A stretch of DNA of 64,000 nt from Sporomusaceae bacterium (GTDB lineage: Bacteria; Bacillota; Negativicutes; Sporomusales; UBA7701): contig JAVKTQ010000009.1 of NCBI GenBank assembly GCA_031460455.1, forward strand, positions 62,001-126,000, given 5' to 3'. A model generated the notes under the pieces. That model saw only the letters and a program-made list of their open reading frames with translations. It was not told where the DNA came from and searched no databases. This document shows positions 15,173-22,368 of this stretch, one piece after another; position 1 is the stretch's first letter, and the number at the start of each line of letters is the position of its first letter. Both the position numbers and the translations under genes were made by a program.

Positions 15173-15368
15173 TCAACCGGCGCTTTCTGCGCCAGGCGCC
15201 ATAAAGGCGCCTTATCGTGTTATCCGTCCCCCTGAGCCGCGGCGCGGCAACCTCCTCGCCCCGCCTTTCCCGGAAACCCAAGGCAACGTAACCCGCCACG
15301 ACAACCCCAAGAACAAAACCTGTTCCCAGGCCGATCGAAAATACGCGGAAAAACTCCGAATCCGTCAC
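15168..15368 (-). CDS. Small membrane protein (66 aa)
   Basis: One transmembrane helix (about residues 7-30; FRVFSIGLGTGFVLGVVVAGYV is the hydrophobic core) and a strongly basic tail ending WRRKRRLT. GTG start at 15368 behind AAGGAGG. It follows another small one-helix protein by 17 bp, and the two likely form a pair. No family is recognised. Confidence 0.6.
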   Translation of the reverse strand: MTDSEFFRVFSIGLGTGFVLGVVVAGYVALGFRERRGEEVAAPRLRGTDNTIRRLYGAWRRKRRLT

Positions 15369-15385
15369 ATCGACCCTCCTTGTCT

Positions 15386-15601
15386 TCAGCGCCCCCGCCC
15401 ATGTTCGCGCAAGCGGAAATAACGGAAAGCCGCAACACTCATCTGTCCGTCACGGCCAAGCCTGCGCCGCGAAACCAGCCAGGCATACCCGCCTGCCACA
15501 AGCGCCGCGGCCACAATCGCGTAGAGCAGCGCCTCGCCCGTCTCGATCCCGGGCAAGCCTGTCCACCACCTCAACAGCTCATCATATAAATAATCAAGCA
15601 T
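15386..15601 (-). CDS. Small membrane protein (71 aa)
   Basis: A short acidic/aromatic N-terminus (LDYLYDELLRWWTGLPG), one transmembrane helix (about residues 24-43) and a basic tail. It is the first gene of a two-gene unit with a good promoter (15633-15661) and a terminator at its end. Function is unknown; it could be a small accessory subunit of a membrane complex. Confidence 0.6.
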   Translation of the reverse strand: MLDYLYDELLRWWTGLPGIETGEALLYAIVAAALVAGGYAWLVSRRRLGRDGQMSVAAFRYFRLREHGRGR

Positions 15602-15632
15602 AACGCCCCAATCCTTTGCGGCCTTTTTCCAA

Positions 15633-15661
15633 ATTGTATCATAATTTACATATATTTACAA
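15633..15661 (-). promoter_or_regulatory. Promoter of small membrane-protein pair
   Basis: TTGTAA (15656-15661), a 17-bp AT-rich spacer and TACAAT (15633-15638). Confidence 0.65.
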
Positions 15662-15704
15662 TAGATAATGCTAATATTCCCTCCCCTGTCAAATAAACCT
15701 GAAC

Positions 15705-15742
15705 GCGAAAAAGCTCCCTGTATTAACAGGAAGCTTTTCCGC
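15705..15742 (-). terminator. Terminator of tRNA cluster
   Basis: A long stem (GCG...AAAAGCT.CCTGT with two mismatches) follows tRNA-Trp on the minus strand, with GCTTTTTC on its distal arm. Confidence 0.7.
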
Positions 15743-15753
15743 GTGTCTGATTA

Positions 15754-15829
15754 TGGCAGGGGCAGAAGGACTTGAACCCTCAACCAACGGTTTTGGAGAC
15801 CGCTACTCTACCAATTGAGCTATACCCCT
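15754..15829 (-). tRNA. tRNA-Trp (CCA)
   Basis: A full cloverleaf with acceptor AGGGGTA/TGCCCCT, anticodon loop CTCCAAA giving CCA, T-loop GGTTCAAGTCC and an encoded 3' CCA. It is last of three tRNA genes on this strand. Confidence 0.97.
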
Positions 15830-15834
15830 ATGAA

Positions 15835-15909
15835 TGGAGCGGAAAACGAGATTCGAACTCGCGACCCTCGCCTTGGCAAGGCGATGCTCTACCACTGAGC
15901 TACTTCCGC
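15835..15909 (-). tRNA. tRNA-Gly (GCC)
   Basis: Acceptor GCGGAAG/TTTCCGC, anticodon loop TTGCCAA giving GCC, T-loop GAGTTCGAATCTC and an encoded CCA. It lies 5 bp from tRNA-Trp. Confidence 0.97.
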
Positions 15910-15912
15910 AAA

Positions 15913-15989
15913 TGGCGACCCCGAACGGATTTGAACCGTCGATCTCCGCCGTGACAGGGCGGCATGTTAGACCACTACACCACGGGGCC
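15913..15989 (-). tRNA. tRNA-Asp (GTC)
   Basis: Acceptor GGCCCCG/CGGGGTC, anticodon loop CTGTCAC giving GTC, T-loop GGTTCAAATCC and an encoded CCA. It is first gene of the Asp-Gly-Trp cluster. Confidence 0.97.
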
Positions 15990-16143
15990 TTGCGAGATAT
16001 TATATTACCATGCTTTCCGCTACTTTTCAAGCAGGAGTTCGCCTCTTTACGGCCGATTATCCTCCTCATCCGTCCCCATGCTCGCTCAATGCGTTGTTTA
16101 CAATAATTTGCGCCTCCCCAAAAGGCGGGCCTGCCTCCTCCGT

Positions 16144-16716
16144 TCAGCGCATAATCGGAATCTGGATTCCGCCGGCAATAGTTTTGCGGTCGCCGTATAA
16201 CCACCAGGACATACTCCCCTTGAGCGGCCCACTGACAATCGCCGCCGGCCCATGGACCGACATCCCCAGCCCAAGATTAAACCGCGGTTTTGGGGCAGTT
16301 ATATTGACCCTCATTTGAGTCTCTTCCGTAATGACCAGTTTGCCCTTTTCAAACTTAGTGCTTTCCTGGACCTCCGCAGGAATTTCATAGTCCTTGCCGT
16401 TGACCTTAACGAAAATCTTGCCCTGCCGCCGGTCAAACTGCACATCGGTTTTCTCTTTTTCACCGGTAGCCGGATCGCTTTCTTTCGGCACATAAACAAT
16501 CTCACGCGTATGAGTGCCTTGTCCCTGGACAAAAACCACCTGCGGCTCGCCCGGTTGCGATGGCTTGCCGTCGGTACTGACGTTAAGCTGCGGCCCTGCT
16601 GCGGTTATCCCCCGGCCATCCCGCCATAGACGCCACTCATGCCAGCCGGTCCCGAGCGCCGCGATCAGGATGGAAACGATGAGCAGGAACTTCCATTCCC
16701 GGGCGATAAACGCCAT
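16144..16716 (-). CDS. Membrane-anchored protein, unknown function
   Basis: About 190 residues with one N-terminal transmembrane helix (about residues 8-28) and a soluble domain. The latter has a polar linker, a strand-rich middle (KIFVKVNGKDYEIPAEVQES) and a C-terminus with repeated hydrophobic strands (FNLGLGMSVHGPAAIVSGPL). The ATG at 16716 follows GAGGGGG; an upstream in-frame start is less well placed. It follows a 63-residue membrane protein. The pair resembles tail/lysis-accessory genes of prophages, but no family is recognised. Confidence 0.6.
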   Translation of the reverse strand: MAFIAREWKFLLIVSILIAALGTGWHEWRLWRDGRGITAAGPQLNVSTDGKPSQPGEPQVVFVQGQGTHTREIVYVPKESDPATGEKEKTDVQFDRRQGKIFVKVNGKDYEIPAEVQESTKFEKGKLVITEETQMRVNITAPKPRFNLGLGMSVHGPAAIVSGPLKGSMSWWLYGDRKTIAGGIQIPIMR

Positions 16717-16730
16717 AATTCCAATCCCCC

Positions 16731-16922
16731 TCACAGGCCGCCGGTTAGTGCATAACGAACGATTTCAAGAGTAACGGCGCCAGCCAGAAACGACCATCCG
16801 GCAACACGAAGCACAAAGCTGGACACCGCCGACTTCATATCGGCGTCCAATTTTTTCAGCCACTCCACTTTCCCGCTGAGCACAGCGATTACGTGGGTCA
16901 TCCAATTGATCAGCCAACTCAT
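16731..16922 (-). CDS. Small membrane protein (63 aa)
   Basis: An amphipathic N-terminus (MSWLINWMTHVIAVLSGKVE), a charged middle and a C-terminal transmembrane helix (about residues 40-60). GGAGGTGA precedes the ATG at 16922. It has holin-like size and topology, but this is only suggestive. It is followed by the 190-residue membrane-anchored protein. Confidence 0.55.
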   Translation of the reverse strand: MSWLINWMTHVIAVLSGKVEWLKKLDADMKSAVSSFVLRVAGWSFLAGAVTLEIVRYALTGGL

Positions 16923-17016
16923 TACGTCACCTCCTGTTATATTATTATTCAAGCCGCCGCCAAATGGTCGCCCTCCCGGCTTTTTCAGCCCCGCGGCGTT
17001 ATCGGCCTGATACCGA

Positions 17017-17045
17017 TTGCCCCCCCTCGCCGGATAGTGTACTAT
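17017..17045 (+). promoter_or_regulatory. Promoter of AlkA-type glycosylase gene
   Basis: TTGCCC (17017-17022), 17 bp and TACTAT (17040-17045). Confidence 0.6.
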
Positions 17046-17076
17046 AAAGCTGTATTACTGCAAATGGAGGTCTCCC

Positions 17077-17688
17077 ATGACCAACCACACCCGCTGGCAC
17101 GGCGCAGAGGCACACCTGGCCGCCTGCGACCCCGTCCTCGCCCGCATCATCGACGCCTACGGGCACTGTACCCTCAAGCCTCAGGCCGACTACTTCGCCG
17201 TCCTCTGCGAATCCATCGTCTCCCAGCAGCTCGCCGTCAAAGCCTCCGACGCCATCTACGCCCGCTTCGCCGCCCACTGCGGCGGCTCCCCCACCCCCGA
17301 CGCCCTCCTCGCCACAGCGCCGGAAAAACTTCGCGAACTCGGCCTATCCGGCAAAAAAGCCGAATACATGCACGACCTCGCCGCCTGCTTCCACCGCGGC
17401 GTCATCACCCCCGCCGCCTTTCCCGCCATGACCGACGCAGAAATAATCGCCCAGCTCACAGCCGTCAAAGGGATCGGCGTCTGGACCGCCCACATGTTCC
17501 TCATCTTTGCCCTCAACCGTCCCGACATCCTGCCTGTCGGCGACTACGGCGTCCGCAAAGCCTTCCTCCTCTCCTACGGCCTCGACGCAATGCCCGGCGC
17601 CAGGCTCATGGAAAGCATCGCCCTCCCCTGGCGCCCGTGGCGGTCAATAGCCAGCTGGTACCTGTGGCGCAGCCTCGAAAACAAGTAA
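17077..17688 (+). CDS. DNA-3-methyladenine glycosylase, AlkA/HhH-GPD type
   Basis: A 203-residue base-excision repair glycosylase that removes alkylated purines. The helix-hairpin-helix LTAVKGIGVWTAHMFLIF is followed by the catalytic aspartate in LPVGDYGVRKA. FAVLCESIVSQQLAVKAS is the usual first helix of the domain. It lacks the extra N-terminal domain of E. coli AlkA, as do many Firmicute members. GGAGG precedes the ATG. It forms a single-gene unit closed by a terminator at 17716. Confidence 0.9.
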   Translation: MTNHTRWHGAEAHLAACDPVLARIIDAYGHCTLKPQADYFAVLCESIVSQQLAVKASDAIYARFAAHCGGSPTPDALLATAPEKLRELGLSGKKAEYMHDLAACFHRGVITPAAFPAMTDAEIIAQLTAVKGIGVWTAHMFLIFALNRPDILPVGDYGVRKAFLLSYGLDAMPGARLMESIALPWRPWRSIASWYLWRSLENK

Positions 17689-17715
17689 CCGTCAGCGCCA
17701 TACAGAGCCACCCCC

Positions 17716-17746
17716 AGCCCCTCTGCCGCAGCAAAGGGGCTTTTTT
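17716..17746 (+). terminator. Intrinsic terminator after AlkA-type gene
   Basis: AGCCCC/GGGGCT stem around a 14-base loop, followed by TTTTTT. Confidence 0.8.
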
Positions 17747-17853
17747 GTCCACTTTTCCCCTGGAAAAAAATGCATATTTTCATCCGGCTTATATGGTAAT
17801 TTTTGTAAATTAATGATAATATAATTACACAAGCCGGAAGGAGATGGTGGCTG

Positions 17854-17919
17854 ATGGTGTATTGGTACGTGGTGTTCTATGGACTGCTGTTCGCCATCGT
17901 GATGCGCAATGCGCGCTGA
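17854..17919 (+). CDS. 21-residue hydrophobic micropeptide
   Basis: The frame reads MVYWYVVFYGLLFAIVMRN and two more residues before TGA, a single membrane-spanning helix with a basic end. AAGGAGATGG stands about 10 bases before the ATG. Its last codons overlap the start of the 63-residue gene (ATG at 17909), so the two may be translationally coupled. Confidence 0.5.
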   Translation: MVYWYVVFYGLLFAIVMRNAR

Positions 17920-18100
17920 GAACAGTCAGCCTGTCGCCGCCCACGAAACCGCCCTGCGCGAGCTGCTGCTCGCCGCCGACCGCCTCGCCGCCCTCACCAA
18001 CGACTGGTACCCGGACGAATACCGATACATAACCGCCGACCTCTTCGCCGCCCTCCTGGAGCTGCAACTCGCCGCAAGGAAAATGCCCTCCGGCCGCTGA
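17909..18100 (+). CDS. Small helical protein (63 aa)
   Basis: Two amphipathic helices (ETALRELLLAADRLAALTND; ITADLFAALLELQLAARK) joined by a WYPDEYRY segment. No family is recognised. It starts inside the last codons of a membrane micropeptide gene, an arrangement that suggests a small two-component unit such as an anchor plus soluble partner. A further independent unit begins at 18170. Confidence 0.5.
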   Translation: MRAENSQPVAAHETALRELLLAADRLAALTNDWYPDEYRYITADLFAALLELQLAARKMPSGR

Positions 18101-18169
18101 GCATACCGCCGCCCCCATCCGGGCAGGCTAAAGCCGTCAGACACTCTCTATACAAACGGAGGTAGACGG

Positions 18170-18589
18170 ATGGCCAACCTGTACCCGTACATCTTTTCCG
18201 ATGACGCCAAAAAACAGGCTGAATTCTATGCGAAAGCCCTCAACGGGGAAATCTTCCTCGTCAAAACATTCGCCGACATGCCCAACGCCGACGCAGCAAC
18301 GCGGGAGCGCCTCAAGGACAAAATCCTCCATCTCCGCCTGCGGGCGGCCGGACAGGTATTCTTCATGTCCGACTCGGTCATGGAGCCAGTCCAGCGAGGC
18401 AACGGTCTCGACCTCACCCTGGAATTCGCCGACGAAGAGGAGGCGCAGCGGGCCTTCGAAGGGCTGTCAGCGGGCGGCAAAATCCAGATGCCCTTCGCCA
18501 AACAATTCTGGGGCACCATGTCCGGCATGGTCGTAGACCCCTTCGGCGTCAGGTGGCAGATCGCCACCCAGTTCCCTTCCGACAATTGA
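18170..18589 (+). CDS. VOC family (PhnB-like) protein
   Basis: A 139-residue vicinal-oxygen-chelate fold protein of the PhnB/3-demethylubiquinone methyltransferase-like group. YPYIFSDDAKKQAEFYAKAL opens the first beta-alpha-beta-beta unit, and MPFAKQFWGTMSGMVVDPFGVRWQI closes the second. It most resembles PhnB-like cytoplasmic proteins of unknown substrate. GGAGG precedes the ATG and a terminator follows, so it stands alone. Confidence 0.85.
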   Translation: MANLYPYIFSDDAKKQAEFYAKALNGEIFLVKTFADMPNADAATRERLKDKILHLRLRAAGQVFFMSDSVMEPVQRGNGLDLTLEFADEEEAQRAFEGLSAGGKIQMPFAKQFWGTMSGMVVDPFGVRWQIATQFPSDN

Positions 18590-18620
18590 TGAATACCCGC
18601 AGTTTATAGAAAATGCAGCA

Positions 18621-18651
18621 ACAGGGGCCGCTCCGGCTCCTGTCGTTTTTT
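18621..18651 (+). terminator. Intrinsic terminator after VOC gene
   Basis: ACAGG.GCCG/CGGCTCCTGT stem followed by CGTTTTTTC. Confidence 0.85.
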
Positions 18652-18717
18652 CTTGCCTATCGCCGCCCCGCGGTGTAATATAGTGGCAATAGCTACTTTT
18701 CACCGTCAGGAGGACTC

Positions 18718-19131
18718 ATGGGAAACATCGGCATCAGACCGTTCCATATCGAAGATTACGACCGGGCCGTCGAGATCTGGCGCCAAGCGGGCCTAGCGAT
18801 AAGACCGGGCGATGATAAAGCCTCGATAAGCCGCACGCTGGAGCGCAATCCCGGTCTCTTCCTTGTCGCCTGCGCCGGCGGCGAAATCATCGGCACCGCC
18901 ATCGGCGCCTACGACGGCCGCCGCGGGCACCTCTACCACCTCGCCGTCCTGCCCGCCTACCAGGGCCGGGGCATCGGCCGCCGCCTCATCGCCGCCGTCG
19001 GCCAGCGTCTCGCCGCCCTCGGCTGTCCCCAGCTCAACCTCTCCGTCAACCTCGACAACACCGCCGCCATCAAATTTTACGAAGCCATCGGCTTCGAAAC
19101 CCGTGGCTATATGCTGAGCAAAACGCTATAA
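18718..19131 (+). CDS. GNAT family N-acetyltransferase
   Basis: A 137-residue acetyltransferase. LYHLAVLPAYQGRGIGRRLI holds the acetyl-CoA-binding Q/RxxGxG/A motif, and LNLSVNLDNTAAIKFYEAIGFE is the typical motif B. RPFHIEDYDRAVEIWRQAGL gives the expected first helix. AGGAGG precedes the ATG and a terminator follows at 19141. The acceptor substrate cannot be told. Confidence 0.9.
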   Translation: MGNIGIRPFHIEDYDRAVEIWRQAGLAIRPGDDKASISRTLERNPGLFLVACAGGEIIGTAIGAYDGRRGHLYHLAVLPAYQGRGIGRRLIAAVGQRLAALGCPQLNLSVNLDNTAAIKFYEAIGFETRGYMLSKTL

Positions 19132-19140
19132 GCAACAACG

Positions 19141-19169
19141 AAACCCGACGCATATTCGCATCGGGTTTT
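19141..19169 (+). terminator. Intrinsic terminator after GNAT gene
   Basis: AAACCCGA...TCGGGTTTT stem with flanking T-run. Confidence 0.75.
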
Positions 19170-19265
19170 ATCTTTTTAGGATACCTATCGCCGACCGGCC
19201 GTCTACCCGCCTTGGGTTAGCCACAAACCCAGGCAGAAACTCCCACCCGCCATGAAATTTTTCCC

Positions 19266-19294
19266 TTGCATATTATAGATGACCGGTCTAATAT
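19266..19294 (+). promoter_or_regulatory. Promoter/operator of TetR gene giving a leaderless mRNA
   Basis: TTGCAT (19266-19271), a 17-bp spacer and TAATAT (19289-19294). The palindromic core GACCGGTC (19281-19288) fills the end of the spacer. The expected transcription start, seven bases past the -10, coincides with the ATG at 19301, and there is no Shine-Dalgarno sequence. Confidence 0.65.
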
Positions 19295-19300
19295 ATAAGC

Positions 19301-19891
19301 ATGGATAAACAAAACGTTCGCCTCCACCTCATCGAAATAGGCGCCAAAGCCTTCATGGCCAAAGGGTACCACGCCGTCGGCCTCAAGGAAATCCTCGCCG
19401 CCGCACAGGTACCCAAAGGCTCCTTCTATTACTACTTCCGCTCCAAGGAAGACTTCTGCATCGCCATCATCGACCACTACATCCGCCTGTACGCCGAAAG
19501 GCACCTCACCATCCTCTTCGATAGCGCCCGGCCGGTCAGGGACCGCCTCCTCGCCTTCTTCGCCCAGGAAAAGGAATACTTCCGCGAAAAACAGTGCCAG
19601 CACGGCTGCCTGCTCGCCAAGCTCGCCCTCGAGATGGCCCTGCTCAGCGAACCCATCCGTGCCGAACTCCAACGCGGCATGAACGGCTGGATACGGACCG
19701 TCGCCGCCTGCCTCGCCGAAGGTGAGGCCGCCGACGAATTCACCCTCTTCCGCCCCCCCGCCGTCATGGCCGAATTCCTCTACGCCGCTTGGGCGGGCGC
19801 CATCACCCGCATGCAGGCCACCCAGTCCCTGGAGCCGCTCGACATCTTCATATCCTTCGCCGCCCGCGAGATCGGCGGCCAACCCTCATAA
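19301..19891 (+). CDS. TetR family regulator (NemR/AcuR-like)
   Basis: A 196-residue TetR repressor. The N-terminal HTH (KAFMAKGYHAVGLKEILAAA, VPKGSFYYYFRSKEDF) is canonical. The ligand domain contains CQHGCLLAKLALEMA, like the cysteine-bearing segment of NemR-type sensors of electrophiles. It lies directly upstream of a ferredoxin-nitroreductase, and both genes carry a GACCGGTC-centred palindrome, so it most likely represses both. The mRNA appears leaderless. The inducer is unknown. Confidence 0.9.
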   Translation: MDKQNVRLHLIEIGAKAFMAKGYHAVGLKEILAAAQVPKGSFYYYFRSKEDFCIAIIDHYIRLYAERHLTILFDSARPVRDRLLAFFAQEKEYFREKQCQHGCLLAKLALEMALLSEPIRAELQRGMNGWIRTVAACLAEGEAADEFTLFRPPAVMAEFLYAAWAGAITRMQATQSLEPLDIFISFAAREIGGQPS

Positions 19892-19902
19892 TCCCTTCAC
19901 CG

Positions 19903-19924
19903 TATAGTCGACCGGTCCACTATA
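19903..19924. promoter_or_regulatory. TetR operator before nitroreductase gene
   Basis: A 22-bp palindrome with arms TATAGT and ACTATA around GACCGGTC, with one mismatch pair. The core is identical to that at 19281-19288 in front of the TetR gene. Confidence 0.7.
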
Positions 19925-19973
19925 GGCCTTGATCGCATAAAATATAAAAACTTCTAAGGAGAGTGTTGTCCAT

Positions 19974-20774
19974 ATGTTCACCGTCTCCCCCGCCTGTGTC
20001 AAATGCGGCATCTGTGCCGAGGTATGCCCCATAAGCATAATCGGCATGGACGAAACCGGGCCCAAACTGCTGAGCAAAGACGCCTGCATCCGCTGCGGCC
20101 ACTGTGTCGCCTCCTGTCCCCACGCCGCCCTAGACCATAGCCTCGCCCCCCTCGCCGCCCAGTCGCCCCTCGGCGACTTCCCCGTCCTCGACGCCGACAC
20201 CGCCGCCCGTTTCCTCCGCTCCCGCCGTTCCATCCGCCGCTACAAACCCGATGCCGTACCCAAAGAAACGCTCCTCAAGCTCCTCGACATCGCCCGCTTC
20301 GCCCCCACCGGCGGCAACAGCCAGGGCCTTTCCTACCTCGTCGTCAGCGACCGCTCCCTCCTGCGCAAACTCAGCGACGCCACCCTCGACTGGATGGAAG
20401 AACAGATAAACGCCGGCGTCTCCTGGATCAAACCTTATGCCCAGGTAGTCCGGCGCTACCGGCAGGGCAACCTCGACATCTTCCGCAATGCCCCCCACCT
20501 CATCGTCGCCCTCGCGCCCAAAAATTTCCCCATCGGCGAAAAAAACACCCGCTACTCCCTCGCCTACGCCGAGCTCTACGCGCCCTCCCTCGGCCTTGGC
20601 ACCTGCTGGTCGGGGTTCTTCGAAATGTGCGCCTTCGCCGGCTACCCCGCAATCTACGACCTGCTAGCCGTTCCCGAAAACATGGCGATCACCGGCGCCA
20701 TCTTCTGCGGCTACCCCGTATACCGCTACCACCGCCTCGTCGACCGCAACCCCCTCGCCGTCGACTGGCGTTAA
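19974..20774 (+). CDS. Ferredoxin-nitroreductase fusion protein
   Basis: A 266-residue redox protein. Residues 1-60 form a 2[4Fe-4S] ferredoxin (CVKCGICAEVCP and CIRCGHCVASCP). Residues 80-266 form an FMN-dependent nitroreductase domain starting at RRSIRRYKPDAVPKETL, with SQGLSYLVV and GLGTCWSGFF segments. Electrons pass from the clusters to FMN to reduce nitro or quinone-like compounds in the cytoplasm. AAGGAG precedes the ATG. Its operator matches that of the upstream TetR gene, so it is probably induced by electrophiles. Confidence 0.92.
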   Translation: MFTVSPACVKCGICAEVCPISIIGMDETGPKLLSKDACIRCGHCVASCPHAALDHSLAPLAAQSPLGDFPVLDADTAARFLRSRRSIRRYKPDAVPKETLLKLLDIARFAPTGGNSQGLSYLVVSDRSLLRKLSDATLDWMEEQINAGVSWIKPYAQVVRRYRQGNLDIFRNAPHLIVALAPKNFPIGEKNTRYSLAYAELYAPSLGLGTCWSGFFEMCAFAGYPAIYDLLAVPENMAITGAIFCGYPVYRYHRLVDRNPLAVDWR

Positions 20775-20817
20775 ACAGTCAGGCGGGCGATAAAGGCCCA
20801 TTCTAGGCCGCCTGAAG

Positions 20818-20850
20818 AAAAAGCCTGACACTCCCGTGTCAGGCTTTTTC
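20818..20850. terminator. Bidirectional terminator between nitroreductase and pyrE
   Basis: AAAAAGCCTGACAC/GTGTCAGGCTTTTT with a TCCC loop serves both converging units. A second stem (CAGGCGG/CCGCCTG, about 20780-20814) lies beside it. Confidence 0.92.
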
Positions 20851-20862
20851 TTCTTCCCTGGG

Positions 20863-21435
20863 TTACTTACCGGTACGCCCCCGCTTGGTAATCGGCGTCC
20901 CGGCCTGGCAAAGCGGGCAGGCGTCAGGCTGGTATGTAGGCACCGCCAGCTTCAGCAGCGCCTCCGTCCGCACCCCGAAGTCGGCCTTGCCGCCGCTGCG
21001 GTCGACCAGCAGCGCCACCCCGGCCACCTCGCCGCCCTGCTCCTTCACCACTTCCAGCACCTCGTGCACCGAGCCGCCGGTCGTGACGATATCCTCCACT
21101 ACCAGCACCTTCTCGCCGGGGGCGATGGCGAAGCCGCGTCTGAGCGTCATCTTCCCGTTTTCCCGCTCGGTGAAGATGGCGCGGGTCCCGAGGTTCTTGC
21201 CCACCTCGTGGGCGAGGATGATGCCGCCCGTAACCGGGCCGACCACCACCTGTATCCCGGCGTCCCTGAACCGCTCGGCCAGCGCCGCGCACAGCCTGGC
21301 CGTATGCTCCGGCCACTGCAGCACCTGAAACTTCTCCACGTACAGCGGGCTGTGCAGCCCCGAGGTCAGCAGGAAATGCCCCTCCAGGATCGCCCCGGTA
21401 TCGACCAGCAGCTTCCTTACCGCCGCTTCCTCCAT
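20863..21435 (-). CDS. pyrE: Orotate phosphoribosyltransferase
   Basis: A 190-residue PyrE that joins orotate to PRPP to give OMP, the fifth step of UMP synthesis. The PRPP loop is VLVVEDIVTTGGS (about residues 110-122), and GPVTGGIILAHEVG and HFLLTSGLHS are family motifs. The C-terminal DACPLCQAGTPI segment is typical of the shorter bacterial PyrE group. It is the last gene of the pyr operon. The ATG at 21435 almost abuts the pyrF stop. Confidence 0.96.
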   Translation of the reverse strand: MEEAAVRKLLVDTGAILEGHFLLTSGLHSPLYVEKFQVLQWPEHTARLCAALAERFRDAGIQVVVGPVTGGIILAHEVGKNLGTRAIFTERENGKMTLRRGFAIAPGEKVLVVEDIVTTGGSVHEVLEVVKEQGGEVAGVALLVDRSGGKADFGVRTEALLKLAVPTYQPDACPLCQAGTPITKRGRTGK

Positions 21436-21436
21436 G

Positions 21437-22156
21437 CTATGCCTCCTCCATTTCCCGCAAAATCGCCAGCGCCGCCGCCCGCGGCTCGGGCGCGGCCGTG
21501 ATCGGCCGTCCCACCACCAGATGGCTGGCCCCGGCCCTTAAAGCCCCGGCCGGCGTCGCCACCCTGCTCTGATCGTTGACCGCGCTACCGGCCGGCCGCA
21601 CGCCGGGCGTCACGATGAGGAAATCCGGCCCGCACGCCGCCCGGATGGCGGCCGCCTCCTGAGGCGACGCCACCACCCCGTCCAGCCCGGCTTCCCGGGC
21701 CATCTCCGCCAGGCGGACCGCCTGGACACCGATCGGCAGGGCGCAGTTCAGCCTTGTCCACTCGGCCTCGTCCATGCTCGTCAGCACCGTCACCGCGATC
21801 AGCTTCGGCCGCGGCCGGCCGCTCGTCGCCGCCGCCTCCACCGCCGCCGTCGCGGCCCCCTTCATCATCGCCAACCCGCCGGACGCATGGAAATTGACCA
21901 TCGTCGCCCCCAGCCAGGATAGCACCTTGGCGCTCTGGCTCACCGTGTTGGGTATGTCGTGCAGCTTAAGATCGAGAAAAACCTCCTTGCCGGCCGCACG
22001 CAGAAAGCGGACCGCCTCGCCGCCCACGGCATAGAAAAGCTCCATCCCCACCTTGTAATGCCCCACCGCGTCGCCCAGCTCGGCCACCAGCCTCTGGACC
22101 TTATCGATATCGGGAAAGTCAAGAGCCACAATTAGACGATTATCGCTCACTCGCAT
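21437..22156 (-). CDS. pyrF: Orotidine 5'-phosphate decarboxylase
   Basis: A 239-residue OMP decarboxylase that makes UMP. The catalytic DLKLHDIPNT (about residues 63-72) and LIVALDFPD opening are diagnostic, and the C-terminal TPGVRP and VVGRPIT loops bind phosphate. It is separated from pyrD by 212 bp that hold a palindromic repeat element, the only large gap in the operon. The start region has only a weak GGAAGG, so expression may depend on translation from upstream. Confidence 0.96.
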   Translation of the reverse strand: MRVSDNRLIVALDFPDIDKVQRLVAELGDAVGHYKVGMELFYAVGGEAVRFLRAAGKEVFLDLKLHDIPNTVSQSAKVLSWLGATMVNFHASGGLAMMKGAATAAVEAAATSGRPRPKLIAVTVLTSMDEAEWTRLNCALPIGVQAVRLAEMAREAGLDGVVASPQEAAAIRAACGPDFLIVTPGVRPAGSAVNDQSRVATPAGALRAGASHLVVGRPITAAPEPRAAALAILREMEEA

Positions 22157-22177
22157 CCGTCCCTTCCGTTCCTATGC

Positions 22178-22357
22178 GCAGGCCGTTCAGAGCCCCATAT
22201 GCAAGGCGCACCGGAAACCCGCGCAGCGCCGCGTACTTATGTGCGTACGCAAGCAAGCGGGTTGAGGAGCAAGTGCGCAAGTTCTTGGCGCGACAGCGCC
22301 TAGAACTGCGGCCTGCCCCTTGCGGGTACGCAGCAGAGGGGGCTATCAACGGCCTGC
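22178..22357. repeat. Palindromic intergenic element, copy 4, with inserted hairpin module
   Basis: It lies between pyrD and pyrF in reverse orientation relative to copies 1 and 2. ATGCAAGGCGCACCGG matches their right inner arm. GCGTAC...GTACGC forms the centre, and GAGGAGCAA and GCAG mark the interrupted other arm. The outer arms, with GCAGGCCGTT at 22178-22187 and its complement at 22348-22357, pair with each other. A 57-bp module (22273-22329) shared with 32144-32200 is inserted in the right arm. Confidence 0.75.
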
Positions 22358-22368
22358 CCCAGTATAGC

